A stretch of 41,288 nt of DNA from Paenibacillus sp. (GTDB taxonomy: Bacteria > Bacillota > Bacilli > Paenibacillales > Paenibacillaceae), in the NCBI GenBank assembly GCA_031254035.1, contig JAIRVF010000008.1:1-41288 (forward strand), given 5' to 3'. A model generated the notes under the pieces. That model was not told the origin of the DNA, did not search any database, and saw nothing but the letters and a program-made list of their open reading frames with translations. The stretch's first letter is position 1. Each line of letters begins with the position of its first letter. The position numbers were made by a program, and so were the translations under genes. This document shows positions 23,516 through 31,350 of the stretch, one piece after another.

Positions 23516-25414
23516 CTAAGAGTAATGTACGGAAAGAAAGTTCCAATAGAACAAGTAAGCCGTATAAAGGAGCGTAAGCACGGCGATCCCAACGTTTACG
23601 GTCTTCCATCGGTCAAGCTCCTTGGCAGTAAAGATTCGAATCAAGAAATAAACAGCTGCGGCCGACGACATAAGAGGCACAGAAGCGACGACGACCTGAT
23701 AGAACTGCGAGTATCCGTATAAAATCTCTCCATTCCCATAGATGAACTGGACAATGAAGAATATGCTCTGAAGGAGAGCGATGATTGGAATGACGACAGA
23801 GATGCTGTGCGATTGCTTGCGCCATTGCCGTATCGCGTACCTCACGATCCATAGGAGCGGAATAAGCGTGAACAAAATGCCGGGTACCACATACAGCGCC
23901 AACAAGACGGATCCCGACTCAAAGGAAGCCGTGCGCGGGATTGAGAAGTACATCGGCCCTGTTAGCGTCCATCTCCCCTGTTCTTTATGAAAGTACAGCT
24001 GTTCCTCCCCGCCGACTTCTTGGAAGAACCTTTCATCTACTTGGGTAAACTCTTTCCTGAGCATCTGTTGCCCGTCGTTCTGGAATAAGCCGGTCACCAC
24101 TAATGTTCGATCGTCTTTTGCTTCAACCGTATAGGGTACGCTGCCTAGCAAGCGAAGCCCCTTGGCCCAGCCATGCTCCGCTGCCAATTGCAGCTCGTAT
24201 CGTCCTTCCAGTTCCTTGATCGCACTCCCTGAACTTTCAAGGGGAGGAAGCGGCTTGCGGGCTACTTTCGAGTCGATAATTTGGGATATGGCATGAACGA
24301 CTTTCCCGTGCATTTCCATCCCGCTACCTCCGGTGTTGGCGGTAATGAAGATACCGATCGAATGAGAAGGAATGAGCACCATTTTCGAATTAAATCCGTC
24401 AATTCCTCCATTCGCCCACAAGTAGGGAACTCCATTCACCGTCTCCGACCGAAAAAAACCATACCCAATCCCATACATGCGTTCATGAGAAGAGAATTGC
24501 TTCGCATGCATCATCCGGACCGTCTCCGGTTTAAGCAAGGACTGACCGTGGAAATAGCCGTTGGACAAATGTGCGATCATGTAGGGGGCGAAGTCATTCG
24601 GCGTCATATTGATGGCTCCTGCTCCGGGAAAATGAATTCCGGAATAAGGAACCACTTGATAACCGTTGTCCGTATAAGCATAGCTCTTGGCCAACTTGGT
24701 CCGATCCTGCGGGAGATTCAAGTTCGCGCTGCTCATGCCGAGTGGCTTGAACAAGTGTTCCCGCAGGTAATCATTCAAGGGAAGTCCGGATACTTGTTCG
24801 ATCACACTTCCCACAAGTCCTATCCCGGCATTGCTGTACAGGAATTTACTTCCCGGGGCAAACACCGTCGGCTGCCTCTCCAAATACGTCCGAACCGTAT
24901 CCGTCGACCATTGCGGAATCAATCCTTGGCGATTATCTCTTTCATACATGATTACATCCAGACCTGCTGTATGCGTGAGCAGGTGATGGAGTGTAATCGG
25001 GCCATAATTTCCATTTACCTGATAATCCTTCAGGGCTGCATTGATATCTTCGTGCAACGAGAGCTTTCCCTCCTCGACCAGTTGCATAGCAGCCGTAGCG
25101 GTGAAGGATTTGGTTAAGGAACCTAGCCGAAACAGGGTGCTTGCTGGGTTAACGGGCACTTGTTGTTCCAGATCGGCGAAGCCATACCCTTTGCTATACA
25201 TGATGCGTTCTCCTTGTGTAATGACAATCGCTGCGCCAGGAATATGAAGCTTGCTCATTCCCTCCTTCATGAGAGGATCAATCCATTGTTCCAACACTTC
25301 CTCGGAGAACAGCGAAGCCTCATTTGCATTAGCCTGTGGCATGCACAATAGGAATAACAAGCAAGAAGCGAGTAGAGCAGCCAACCATTTCCGTGTATCC
25401 GACATATTCATCAT
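23516..25414 (-). CDS. Secreted serine hydrolase (beta-lactamase class C / PBP-like) with C-terminal membrane helices
   Basis: About 632 residues. A signal peptide (KWLAALLASCLLFLLCMPQANA, residues about 9-31; 20 residues shown at most in the motif core) precedes a class C beta-lactamase-like domain with SLTK (Ser99, Lys102) and YSN (Tyr193-Asn195). The third motif, usually H/K-x-G, reads NGG (about 335-337) in WANGGIDGF. After a small beta domain come four or more membrane helices (about 515-630). It is thus an extracellular, membrane-tethered hydrolase acting on peptidoglycan, D-amino acid peptides or beta-lactams. ATG 25414 is used; a GTG at 25420 lies in the AAAGGTG ribosome site. It is first gene of the CPBP operon. 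Confidence 0.88.
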   Translation of the reverse strand: MMNMSDTRKWLAALLASCLLFLLCMPQANANEASLFSEEVLEQWIDPLMKEGMSKLHIPGAAIVITQGERIMYSKGYGFADLEQQVPVNPASTLFRLGSLTKSFTATAAMQLVEEGKLSLHEDINAALKDYQVNGNYGPITLHHLLTHTAGLDVIMYERDNRQGLIPQWSTDTVRTYLERQPTVFAPGSKFLYSNAGIGLVGSVIEQVSGLPLNDYLREHLFKPLGMSSANLNLPQDRTKLAKSYAYTDNGYQVVPYSGIHFPGAGAINMTPNDFAPYMIAHLSNGYFHGQSLLKPETVRMMHAKQFSSHERMYGIGYGFFRSETVNGVPYLWANGGIDGFNSKMVLIPSHSIGIFITANTGGSGMEMHGKVVHAISQIIDSKVARKPLPPLESSGSAIKELEGRYELQLAAEHGWAKGLRLLGSVPYTVEAKDDRTLVVTGLFQNDGQQMLRKEFTQVDERFFQEVGGEEQLYFHKEQGRWTLTGPMYFSIPRTASFESGSVLLALYVVPGILFTLIPLLWIVRYAIRQWRKQSHSISVVIPIIALLQSIFFIVQFIYGNGEILYGYSQFYQVVVASVPLMSSAAAVYFLIRIFTAKELDRWKTVNVGIAVLTLLYTAYLFYWNFLSVHYS

Positions 25415-25546
25415 CTTCACCTTTCTTTTTTGAGCGATGGATATCGCCAGGTTGTAGCGATAAGGTTGAGTATGAGGTCGAACCTGTCATTTTGGGAAGT
25501 TGTACATTGTCATTCGTATTCGTGATATCGATTCGTGGAGGCACAT

Positions 25547-25554
25547 GCTATAAT
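25547..25554 (+). promoter_or_regulatory. Extended -10 promoter of the hybrid kinase gene
   Basis: TGCTATAAT (25546-25554) is a perfect extended -10; the -35 region (about 25526) is weak. Transcription would begin near 25561, which excludes the in-frame TTG at 25557 as start codon. Confidence 0.7.
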
Positions 25555-25580
25555 GGTTGACAGTTAAATCCGGAAATGAG

Positions 25581-27404
25581 GTGTTCATCCTGCTGACATT
25601 TGCCAACCGATGGGCATGGTTCGATTGGGTAATTTTCACGATCCGCTTCATGTGGTGGATCACGATTGTCATCGGGCTTGTTCGATATCACGACCGTTTG
25701 CCGTACCCTGTAATGGCGGTGCTATTCGTTTCGGTTCTTGCGTTTGTTATTCCTTATTGGTTTTACCGGTATTCCACCAGCGCTTATTTGATTGCTGAGA
25801 TCGCGCTGAGCGGGAGCCTTTACATTGCTGTAAACTACTATTTTGAAGCGACCCAATGGCAGTTTGTGATTGTCGCCTTTGTCGTGGGATTCCATAGCAC
25901 GGAACGAACATACCGTTGGACGGGGCCTGCTACGATTCTTCTTGTTCCCTTTCTTGCATGGAATACCGCTCGTTTGGATTTCGATGGCATCGCTTTTCAA
26001 GCCATCTTGTACCATTTGGGAATGTACGGGTGCGGCTTCGGTTTTCAATTGTTGGTTCGTACGCAAAAGCAGAGCCTAATCATTAAGGAACAGAACCAAA
26101 TTTTGGAGCAATATGCGAGTCGAGTGGAGCAAATAACGCTGCTTGAGGAGAGAGACAAGATATCCAGAGAGCTGCACGACACGATCGGACACACGATGAC
26201 ATCGCTAATTATGGGCATGGAGACGCTTCGGTCTCGCTTGCCCGATACCGAAGTGAATCGACTGGACACTCTGCTTCACATGGCGCGCCGCGGTTTGAAT
26301 GAAACCAGGGGGATCGTTCACAATTGGGCGCAAACCACCGGGGAATCGTTAACGACCTTGGAGTCCTCGTTTCGCGAATTGATCGAGCAATTTCAGCAGT
26401 CAACCGGGGTGATCGTCAAGCTGCGCATCTACGGCAAGGAGTATGAATTAAGTCGGTCCCGGAAACTGCCCCTGTATCGTTGCTTGCAGGAAGCGCTGAC
26501 CAATGCCGTGCGCCACGGCGGTGCTTCACTTATACAGGTGGGATTGTACTTCGAAGAAGCCCAAATCCGAATGCAGGTTGAAGATAACGGGAATGGAAAC
26601 AAGGATTTTGAATTCGGATTCGGGTTGCAATCGATGAAAGAGCGGCTTGAAGCCCTTGATGGACATTTATCTCTTCATTGTCTGGATGAAGGAGGTGTAG
26701 CGGTTTTTTGCTGTCTGCCTCATCAGGCGGCTCTTCCACAAGCAGCAAGCATTCGCATACTTCTCGTTGACGATCAGCCGATCATCAGAGAAAGCTTGCA
26801 GTTGATCTTACAACAACAGCAGGATATGCAAGTCGTTGGGCTCGCCGGAAACGGGCAGGAAGCGCTCGACATGATTCCAAACGTGAATCCCGATGTGGTG
26901 CTGCTGGACGTCCGAATGCCTGTATTGGACGGTCCGAGTACACTGCGAGCGATACGTGAACGATGGCCCGCCTTACGCGTCATTATGGTGACAAACATTG
27001 AAGAGGCTTCGCAGGCCACCGATACGCTCAAGAACGGTGCCAACGGTTACTTGTTGAAATCCGTTTCCCCTATTGAGTTAGTGGAGGCGATAAGGGTCGA
27101 AGGGGAAACGCTGATTACCCGTTCCATCGCAGATGTCCTCTTCAAAGAGATGAAAGTGCAGCAGGAAGAACTGGATGGACTGCGTAAATTGCAAGGGCGC
27201 GTGTGCCCTTACGGGTTGACGGAGCGTGAGCGGGGAATTCTGGCATCCCTAGTGAAGGGGCTTCGCATAAAAGCGATTGCGGAAAAAATATTTCTTTCCG
27301 AAGGTACCGTTCGTAATTGCACTACAATAATTTATGCCAAGCTGGGTGTGAATAACCGGGAAGACGCGGTAAGGAAAGCGCAGGAGGAAGGACTTGTCGT
27401 TTAG
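25581..27404 (+). CDS. Fused sensor histidine kinase and NarL/LuxR-type response regulator in one chain
   Basis: About 607 residues from GTG 25581 (upstream GGAAATGAG). Order: five or six membrane helices (about 15-160) with no large outer domain; HisKA_3 dimerisation helix with LEERDKISRELHDTIGH (His199); HATPase_c with N-box QEALTNAVRHGG, DNGNG (335-339) and GFGLQSMKERL; a short linker; receiver domain ILLVDDQP (Asp397/398), phospho-Asp443 in LLDVRMP, Lys493; LuxR HTH (about 545-605, LTERERGIL...GTVRNCTTIIYAKL). The normal two-gene pair is here a single reading frame with no stop at the junction (about residue 385). That would tether the DNA-binding domain to the membrane unless cleaved. 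It is divergent from the hydrolase/CPBP operon, a likely target. Confidence 0.9.
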   Translation: MFILLTFANRWAWFDWVIFTIRFMWWITIVIGLVRYHDRLPYPVMAVLFVSVLAFVIPYWFYRYSTSAYLIAEIALSGSLYIAVNYYFEATQWQFVIVAFVVGFHSTERTYRWTGPATILLVPFLAWNTARLDFDGIAFQAILYHLGMYGCGFGFQLLVRTQKQSLIIKEQNQILEQYASRVEQITLLEERDKISRELHDTIGHTMTSLIMGMETLRSRLPDTEVNRLDTLLHMARRGLNETRGIVHNWAQTTGESLTTLESSFRELIEQFQQSTGVIVKLRIYGKEYELSRSRKLPLYRCLQEALTNAVRHGGASLIQVGLYFEEAQIRMQVEDNGNGNKDFEFGFGLQSMKERLEALDGHLSLHCLDEGGVAVFCCLPHQAALPQAASIRILLVDDQPIIRESLQLILQQQQDMQVVGLAGNGQEALDMIPNVNPDVVLLDVRMPVLDGPSTLRAIRERWPALRVIMVTNIEEASQATDTLKNGANGYLLKSVSPIELVEAIRVEGETLITRSIADVLFKEMKVQQEELDGLRKLQGRVCPYGLTERERGILASLVKGLRIKAIAEKIFLSEGTVRNCTTIIYAKLGVNNREDAVRKAQEEGLVV

Positions 27405-27619
27405 GCGGGCCATACGAATGAAGTGAATTTGAACGGCATCATGATCTACCCGGCTTCATATAAGGTGGATCGTGATGTCGTTTTTACGCTTTCCAATAAA
27501 TCTGTCCAAACGGGTGATCCACGATGTACCGCCAGCTTCCGTCGGTTTGTTTCGGATAATTTCGGAAGGTTTTCGCCAATGAACCACAAAAAAATTCACG
27601 ATAGACCGCACAATTATAC

Positions 27620-27650
27620 TTGCACCTTACGTAACGTAAGGTTTTATAAT
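27620..27650 (+). promoter_or_regulatory. MerR-type promoter with perfect operator palindrome
   Basis: TTGCAC (27620-27625) and TATAAT (27645-27650) are separated by 19 bp, the over-long spacer of MerR-activated promoters. A perfect palindrome ACCTTACGT-A-ACGTAAGGT (27624-27642) fills the spacer. It drives the truncated merR gene 45 bp downstream. Confidence 0.9.
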
Positions 27651-27694
27651 GAAGCTACCGGTATAAAGCTAGCGCCAAAGAGTGGAGATGATGA

Positions 27695-27826
27695 ATGAAG
27701 AGCTATTGGAAGATCGGAGACATCGCCAATCTGACGGGGCTTACCGTATTTGTTTGCATGGTTGCTGGACACTTCCATGATATCAAACAAGAAGGGGGTT
27801 TTGTGTACGCAAATAATTTTCCTTAG
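27695..27826 (+). pseudogene. MerR-family regulator, broken after the first 18 codons
   Basis: ATG 27695 (GTGGAG upstream) encodes MKSYWKIGDIANLTGLTV, the first helix-turn-helix of a MerR protein of the multidrug (TipA/BmrR-like) type. The family would continue RTLRYYD, but here the sequence changes abruptly near 27749 and an unrelated frame runs to a stop at 27824-27826. The break coincides with the 3' end of a convergent tyrosine recombinase fragment. The rest of the merR gene is not in the window. The promoter and operator in front are untouched. Confidence 0.85.
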
Positions 27827-28343
27827 TGGTTCGTTCTGACTCATGTTCAAGTGTCTCTGCAATATCAGATACTGATGCTCCTGCAGCTTGGGCAGCCTGA
27901 GCGAAATAATGACGCAAAAAATGCGGCGTAACCCGATGGATCTTAACCGTTTTTAGATCGGCTTCCTCCATATATCGAGAAAGAGCAGATGATAAACTAG
28001 ACAAGGAATAGTGCTTACCATAACGATTAGGGTAAAAGGGAGTGAGATCGTTTGGATCAATCTCTACAGAAAGACCTAACCGTAATCGATACTCCTTGAT
28101 ATCGTCAAGAGCGTAATGCTTGATATGTGCAATCCGAATCTTACCCCGCTTCCCCACCGTTTTTAGATAGAATTTATTCCTTTGTTTATCGTAAGAGAGA
28201 TCCCCCCACTTTGGAGTTATTATTTCGTTCAGTCGAAGACCGGTTGTCGCAAGGATCAGTAGTAGACCTTTGATTTTAGGATTGTTCTTAAAATAAAGAA
28301 TAGAACTACGAAGGGGCGGTATGAGCCAAACCGGCAAAATCAT
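27783..28343 (-). pseudogene. Tyrosine recombinase/integrase, catalytic domain only
   Basis: This frame holds the C-terminal catalytic domain of a XerC/D-like integrase: first Arg in ATTGLRLNEI, then HFLRHYFAQAAQ (HxxR box) and the nucleophile Tyr in KENYLRTQNP, ending naturally. The N-terminal SAM-like core-binding domain is missing: before about residue 12 the sequence has no family character, and the upstream region is a repeat. Full members are about 300 residues, 186 remain. The catalytic second His/Trp position reads LEHESERT. It is probably inactive alone. Its 3' end touches the break of the merR gene, so it may mark an excised or decayed integrative element. Confidence 0.82.
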
Positions 28344-28452
28344 GATGACAAATGAGAAAAAAAGTGGAAGCTAAACAAGCTGACACCGAAATGGAGACGG
28401 GCGTCAGCTTGCTGCGAATGCATGTAAAATTGGCGTTTTTTCTAAGTTTATT

Positions 28453-28639
28453 GGGGTCCCCACAAAGTGTTTGAAATAAGTATCGAAGCATAGGTTCCAC
28501 TCCGTACTTTTGCTCCAAAGCGCCCCTCCTTGAGAGGCGTCGGAATTCTTTCCGATACTCTCAGTACTTTTGCTCCGCAAAAGCGCCCCTCCTTGAGAGG
28601 CGTCGGATTTCTTTCCGATACTCTTTGTGGGGTTATTTT
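28453..28639 (+). repeat. Hairpin-rich intergenic repeat, copy B with internal duplication
   Basis: Same element as at 17991-18117: starts GGGGTCCCCACAAAG, ends CTTTGTGGGGTTATTTTT, with perfectly inverted CCCCACAAAG / CTTTGTGGGG (28458-28467 and 28623-28632). Here the ~60-bp core (GTACTTTTGCTCC ... TTTCCGATACTCT) is present twice in tandem; the first unit lacks the GCA of the small TTTTGC hairpin. Confidence 0.85.
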
Positions 28640-28669
28640 TGGATAATCCAATACAAGTTACAAGTAGTG

Positions 28670-29116
28670 CTAACTCCTGCCGATGAGAAGCGATAGAATT
28701 CCTGCTGCAATAAGAGGGCCAACCGGGACGCCTTTGAAGAAAGCTACGCCAAGAACGGTTCCGACCAGTAGTCCTGCGACAATCGTAGGGTTGGCAGCCA
28801 TAAGTGTAGCACCACGTCCCCCCAGATAAGCAACCAGCATTCCGATTGCAATCGCAAGCAGCGACTTCCAATTCAAGAAGGATTCCCCGAGGGTTTGAAT
28901 GCTTATTTTTCCGCTTGCCACAGGTGTCATAACTCCAATGGTCAGGATAATAATGCCTAGCGTAAGACCATACTTTTCGAGCCAGGGAAAAGCTTGCTGC
29001 AGCTTCAAAACCCGCAGGAGCAGCAGAATAATCATGGCAACCGTAATGGGAGTGTTGCTACTGATAATGCCTAGTGCTGCGAGCAACAGCAGGATCAGCG
29101 ATGTTATATCCATCAT
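28670..29116 (-). CDS. UPF0756/DUF441 membrane protein (YtwI/YeaL-like)
   Basis: A 148-residue, very hydrophobic protein with four membrane segments (about 5-35, 48-70, 83-105, 112-145), of UPF0756 length. Typical pieces are [18 protein letters not shown] and [18 protein letters not shown] near the middle, then [20 protein letters not shown]. The family is widespread in bacteria and its function is not known. The start at 29116 (or 29113) follows AGGAG. It lies after YpdA/Bdr on the same strand (68 bp apart) and may be co-transcribed. Confidence 0.9.
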   Translation of the reverse strand: MMDITSLILLLLAALGIISSNTPITVAMIILLLLRVLKLQQAFPWLEKYGLTLGIIILTIGVMTPVASGKISIQTLGESFLNWKSLLAIAIGMLVAYLGGRGATLMAANPTIVAGLLVGTVLGVAFFKGVPVGPLIAAGILSLLIGRS

Positions 29117-29184
29117 GCTTCAACTCCTATCCGTTCGTTATCGTAAAACTCAGGGTGGCCCAGATAAAAGCCGTTATATGTTTA

Positions 29185-30159
29185 TTACTCTCCCGCAATA
29201 TGTTTAGCGATCGCAAGACCATGCTTGCGCCCGGTTTCGATGAACACTTCATTTGCATTGCGTCCGGAGGCGATAACACCAGCTACGTATAATCCCGGAA
29301 CGTTGCTTTCCATTGTTTCTGGATTATAAAGCGGCTTCTCCATATCGCCGTCTAGCTCAACCCCGCAGGAAGTAAGGAGCTTTCGGTCAGGGCGGAACCC
29401 GGTCAGAGCCAGTACAAAGTCATTCTCGATTTCAGTTTGATTCCCTTCGTGGTCGCAGATAATCACGCTGTCCTGTCGTATTTCTGTAACCTTGGACTGA
29501 ACATGTACCTTAATTTTGTCTTTCTCTACCATAGCTTCGAATACTGGACGAACCCATGGCTTAATGTTCTCGGATACCGTTTCGCCGCGGTAGATCATAT
29601 CGATCTGCGCCCCGACACGAATGAGCTCCATGGCAGCGTCCACCGCAGAGTTACTGCCGCCGATAATGGCCACTTTCATGCCAGTGTAAGGATGTGCCTC
29701 ACGGAAGTAGTGCGTGACTTTATCAAGGTCTTCACCGGGAATGCCGATATAATTCGGATGGTCAAAATATCCGGTGGAAATGACAACATGACGCGCTTCG
29801 TATTTCTGCTTTTCGCCGTAGCGGTCTACCGTATGTACAACAAAGGTCTGATCCGGCTTGCGTTCTACAGAAATGGCTTCTTCGTATTGGGAGATGGACA
29901 GGTTGTAATGGTCTGCAACTCTCCGATAGTAGGAAAGAGCTTCATAACGGAATGGCTTCTCATTTGGCGAAGCGAATGGAACATCTCCGATTTCAAGCTG
30001 CTCAGACGTACTGAAGAACTGCATATGAGTCGGGTACAAAAATATGGAATGTACCAGACAGTGTTTTTCGATGATATGAGTAGAGAGGCCGCGGCGTCCG
30101 CATTCAATTGCTGCAGACAATCCACAAGGTCCAGCTCCGATAATAATAACGTCTTGCAT
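29185..30159 (-). CDS. ypdA: YpdA-family bacillithiol disulfide reductase (FAD, NADPH)
   Basis: A 324-residue flavoprotein of the YpdA/Bdr family. The FAD-binding motif GAGPCGLSAAIE carries the family's conserved Cys (residue 12) next to the flavin site, the NADPH motif is GGSNSAVDAAMEL, and the C-terminal FAD motif is NVPGLYVAGVIASGRNANEVF. Bdr reduces bacillithiol disulfide to keep the cytosol reduced in Bacillota that make bacillithiol. No bsh genes are in the window. The start at 30159 has GGAGGAAGT upstream. A divergent ArsR-like regulator begins 290 bp away and could sense the same stress; that is inference. Confidence 0.93.
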   Translation of the reverse strand: MQDVIIIGAGPCGLSAAIECGRRGLSTHIIEKHCLVHSIFLYPTHMQFFSTSEQLEIGDVPFASPNEKPFRYEALSYYRRVADHYNLSISQYEEAISVERKPDQTFVVHTVDRYGEKQKYEARHVVISTGYFDHPNYIGIPGEDLDKVTHYFREAHPYTGMKVAIIGGSNSAVDAAMELIRVGAQIDMIYRGETVSENIKPWVRPVFEAMVEKDKIKVHVQSKVTEIRQDSVIICDHEGNQTEIENDFVLALTGFRPDRKLLTSCGVELDGDMEKPLYNPETMESNVPGLYVAGVIASGRNANEVFIETGRKHGLAIAKHIAGE

Positions 30160-30319
30160 GCTTTACTTCCTCCTCTATGCTTTCAGCAATTCATTATCCA
30201 TCGTATCGCAAATTACCTACAAAAACCAGCATCATACATGGCTTAAACAATGACAATATCGGATCAGACTCCCTCATGACTCTTGAACATGCTTTAAGAC
30301 TGAAAAGGAAAAAACAGGG

Positions 30320-30364
30320 TTGACAATATCAGGATAACACAATAGCATTAGATATATATCTAAT
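30320..30364 (+). promoter_or_regulatory. Promoter with palindromic operator for the ArsR-like gene
   Basis: TTGACA (30320-30325), a 17-bp spacer and TAGCAT (30343-30348). A perfect 18-bp palindrome ATTAGATATATATCTAAT (30347-30364) covers the transcription start, as expected for autorepression by a dimeric winged-helix protein. Confidence 0.78.
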
Positions 30365-30449
30365 TAGGTGTGAGTCGAATTAAATGGGTATCAAATAAAT
30401 TTATTGATAACGAGGCATGGCCAACAATTCCCTAAAAGGAGAGATGAAG

Positions 30450-31043
30450 ATGCAGCTAGAGAAAATTGTTGCTTATCATAAAGCCCTTGCGGATCCAACC
30501 CGACTTCGGATTCTTCTGCTTTTATCGGAGGGCGAGATGAACGGGCAGGCATTGGCGGAAAAGCTTAGTTTATCCCAACCAACGGTTACCCATCATGCAG
30601 CCAAACTGAGGGAGGCTGCGCTGATTACGGAGCGGCGGGATAAGAACACGGTATATTTTGCCCAAAATCAGTATTTTATTAAGCAGCATGCACAAGCTTC
30701 GCTGAATTTGATTTGTAAGGAAGGAGGAGAAAAGATGACAGAACCTGTGAATGAAACGGTAAAAGCATCCGTATTGCGCAACTTTTTTGCCAAGGATGGA
30801 CGGCTGCGTCAAATTCCGGCGCAATATAAGAAAAAGCTGATCGCCTTGCAGCATATGGTGGAGAACCTGGAGCCCGGACGAAAATATACAGAGAAAGAAA
30901 TCAATGAATTCATTAAGCAGTATCATGAGGATTTTGCAACGATTCGTAGAGAATTTATTATGCATCAGTTTATGTTCCGGGAAGACGGGATTTATGAGCT
31001 TAATCCACGCGAACTATGGACACGTTGGGAGAATGTTAAGTAA
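30450..31043 (+). CDS. ArsR-family winged-helix regulator with C-terminal DUF2087
   Basis: About 197 residues starting MQLEKIVAYHKALADPTRLR. ATG 30450 is chosen because AAAGGAGA is 6-8 nt upstream; earlier ATGs at 30417 and 30444 are too far from or too close to it. Residues 1-90 form an ArsR helix-turn-helix (ADPTRLRILLLLSEGEMNGQ, SLSQPTVTHHAAKLREA). After a linker, residues about 105-190 match DUF2087, with LRQIPAQYKKKLIALQHMVE and the late Arg/His-rich segment DFATIRREFIMHQFM. The ligand is unknown; there are no Cys pairs suggesting metal. The operator palindrome in front indicates autoregulation. The leader of the RsgA-like gene starts 8 bp after its stop. Confidence 0.9.
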   Translation: MQLEKIVAYHKALADPTRLRILLLLSEGEMNGQALAEKLSLSQPTVTHHAAKLREAALITERRDKNTVYFAQNQYFIKQHAQASLNLICKEGGEKMTEPVNETVKASVLRNFFAKDGRLRQIPAQYKKKLIALQHMVENLEPGRKYTEKEINEFIKQYHEDFATIRREFIMHQFMFREDGIYELNPRELWTRWENVK

Positions 31044-31051
31044 AAAGGGAC

Positions 31052-31081
31052 TTGACAATGTAAGATTGAAATGGTTATGAT
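31052..31081 (+). promoter_or_regulatory. Sigma-A promoter of the rsgA leader
   Basis: TTGACA (31052-31057), an 18-bp spacer and TATGAT (31076-31081), directly after the ArsR-like stop codon. Confidence 0.83.
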
Positions 31082-31114
31082 GGCAACATATGACAGGAAG
31101 GGAGACGATAAATC

Positions 31115-31204
31115 ATGAAAAACCAAACATTACTTGTAACCGTCGTGCGTTTGAATTGTGAATCGGTCTCCTTTCATCGGCCTAAGAAGGTTCCCATGTT
31201 CTAA
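31115..31204 (+). CDS. Putative 29-residue leader peptide upstream of rsgA
   Basis: ATG 31115 with AGGAAGGGAG 10-19 nt upstream opens a 29-codon ORF (starts MKNQTLLVTVVRLN, ends RPKKVPMF, stop TAA 31202-31204). It lies between a good promoter and two intrinsic terminators, with the RsgA-like gene beyond. Codons 17-19 (Ser-Val-Ser, TCG GTC TCC) include GGTCTCC (31165-31171), which can pair with GGAGACC (31239-31245), the 5' arm of the first terminator, or with GGAGAC in its own ribosome-site region (31101-31106). This is the layout of a translation-controlled attenuator. Confidence 0.62.
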   Translation: MKNQTLLVTVVRLNCESVSFHRPKKVPMF

Positions 31205-31234
31205 CACAACATGACGGATCCTAATTTGCACATG

Positions 31235-31266
31235 CCGCGGAGACCTTGAGTCTCCGTGGTTTTTTT
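31235..31266 (+). terminator. First leader terminator (attenuator) before rsgA
   Basis: CCGCGGAGAC and GTCTCCGTGG make a 10-bp stem (one G-U) with a 5-nt loop, followed by seven T (31260-31266). Its 5' arm is complementary to a segment of the leader ORF. Confidence 0.88.
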
Positions 31267-31286
31267 ATTGCTGTTATGTATGCAAT

Positions 31287-31317
31287 AACCCCGGAGCATT
31301 TTGCTCCGGGGTTTTTT
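31287..31317 (+). terminator. Second leader terminator before rsgA
   Basis: AACCCCGGAGC and GCTCCGGGGTT form an 11-bp perfect stem with a 5-nt loop; T run continues to 31317. Only 33 bp separate it from the rsgA start. Confidence 0.9.
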
Positions 31318-31350
31318 CATAAACAACCAAACACTGTAGGGGGATTTTAT

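Noticed and set aside
28377..28411. Hairpin AAGCTGAC ... GTCAGCTT
   Set aside because: Eight base pairs without a T run and no gene end nearby; no function can be supported.
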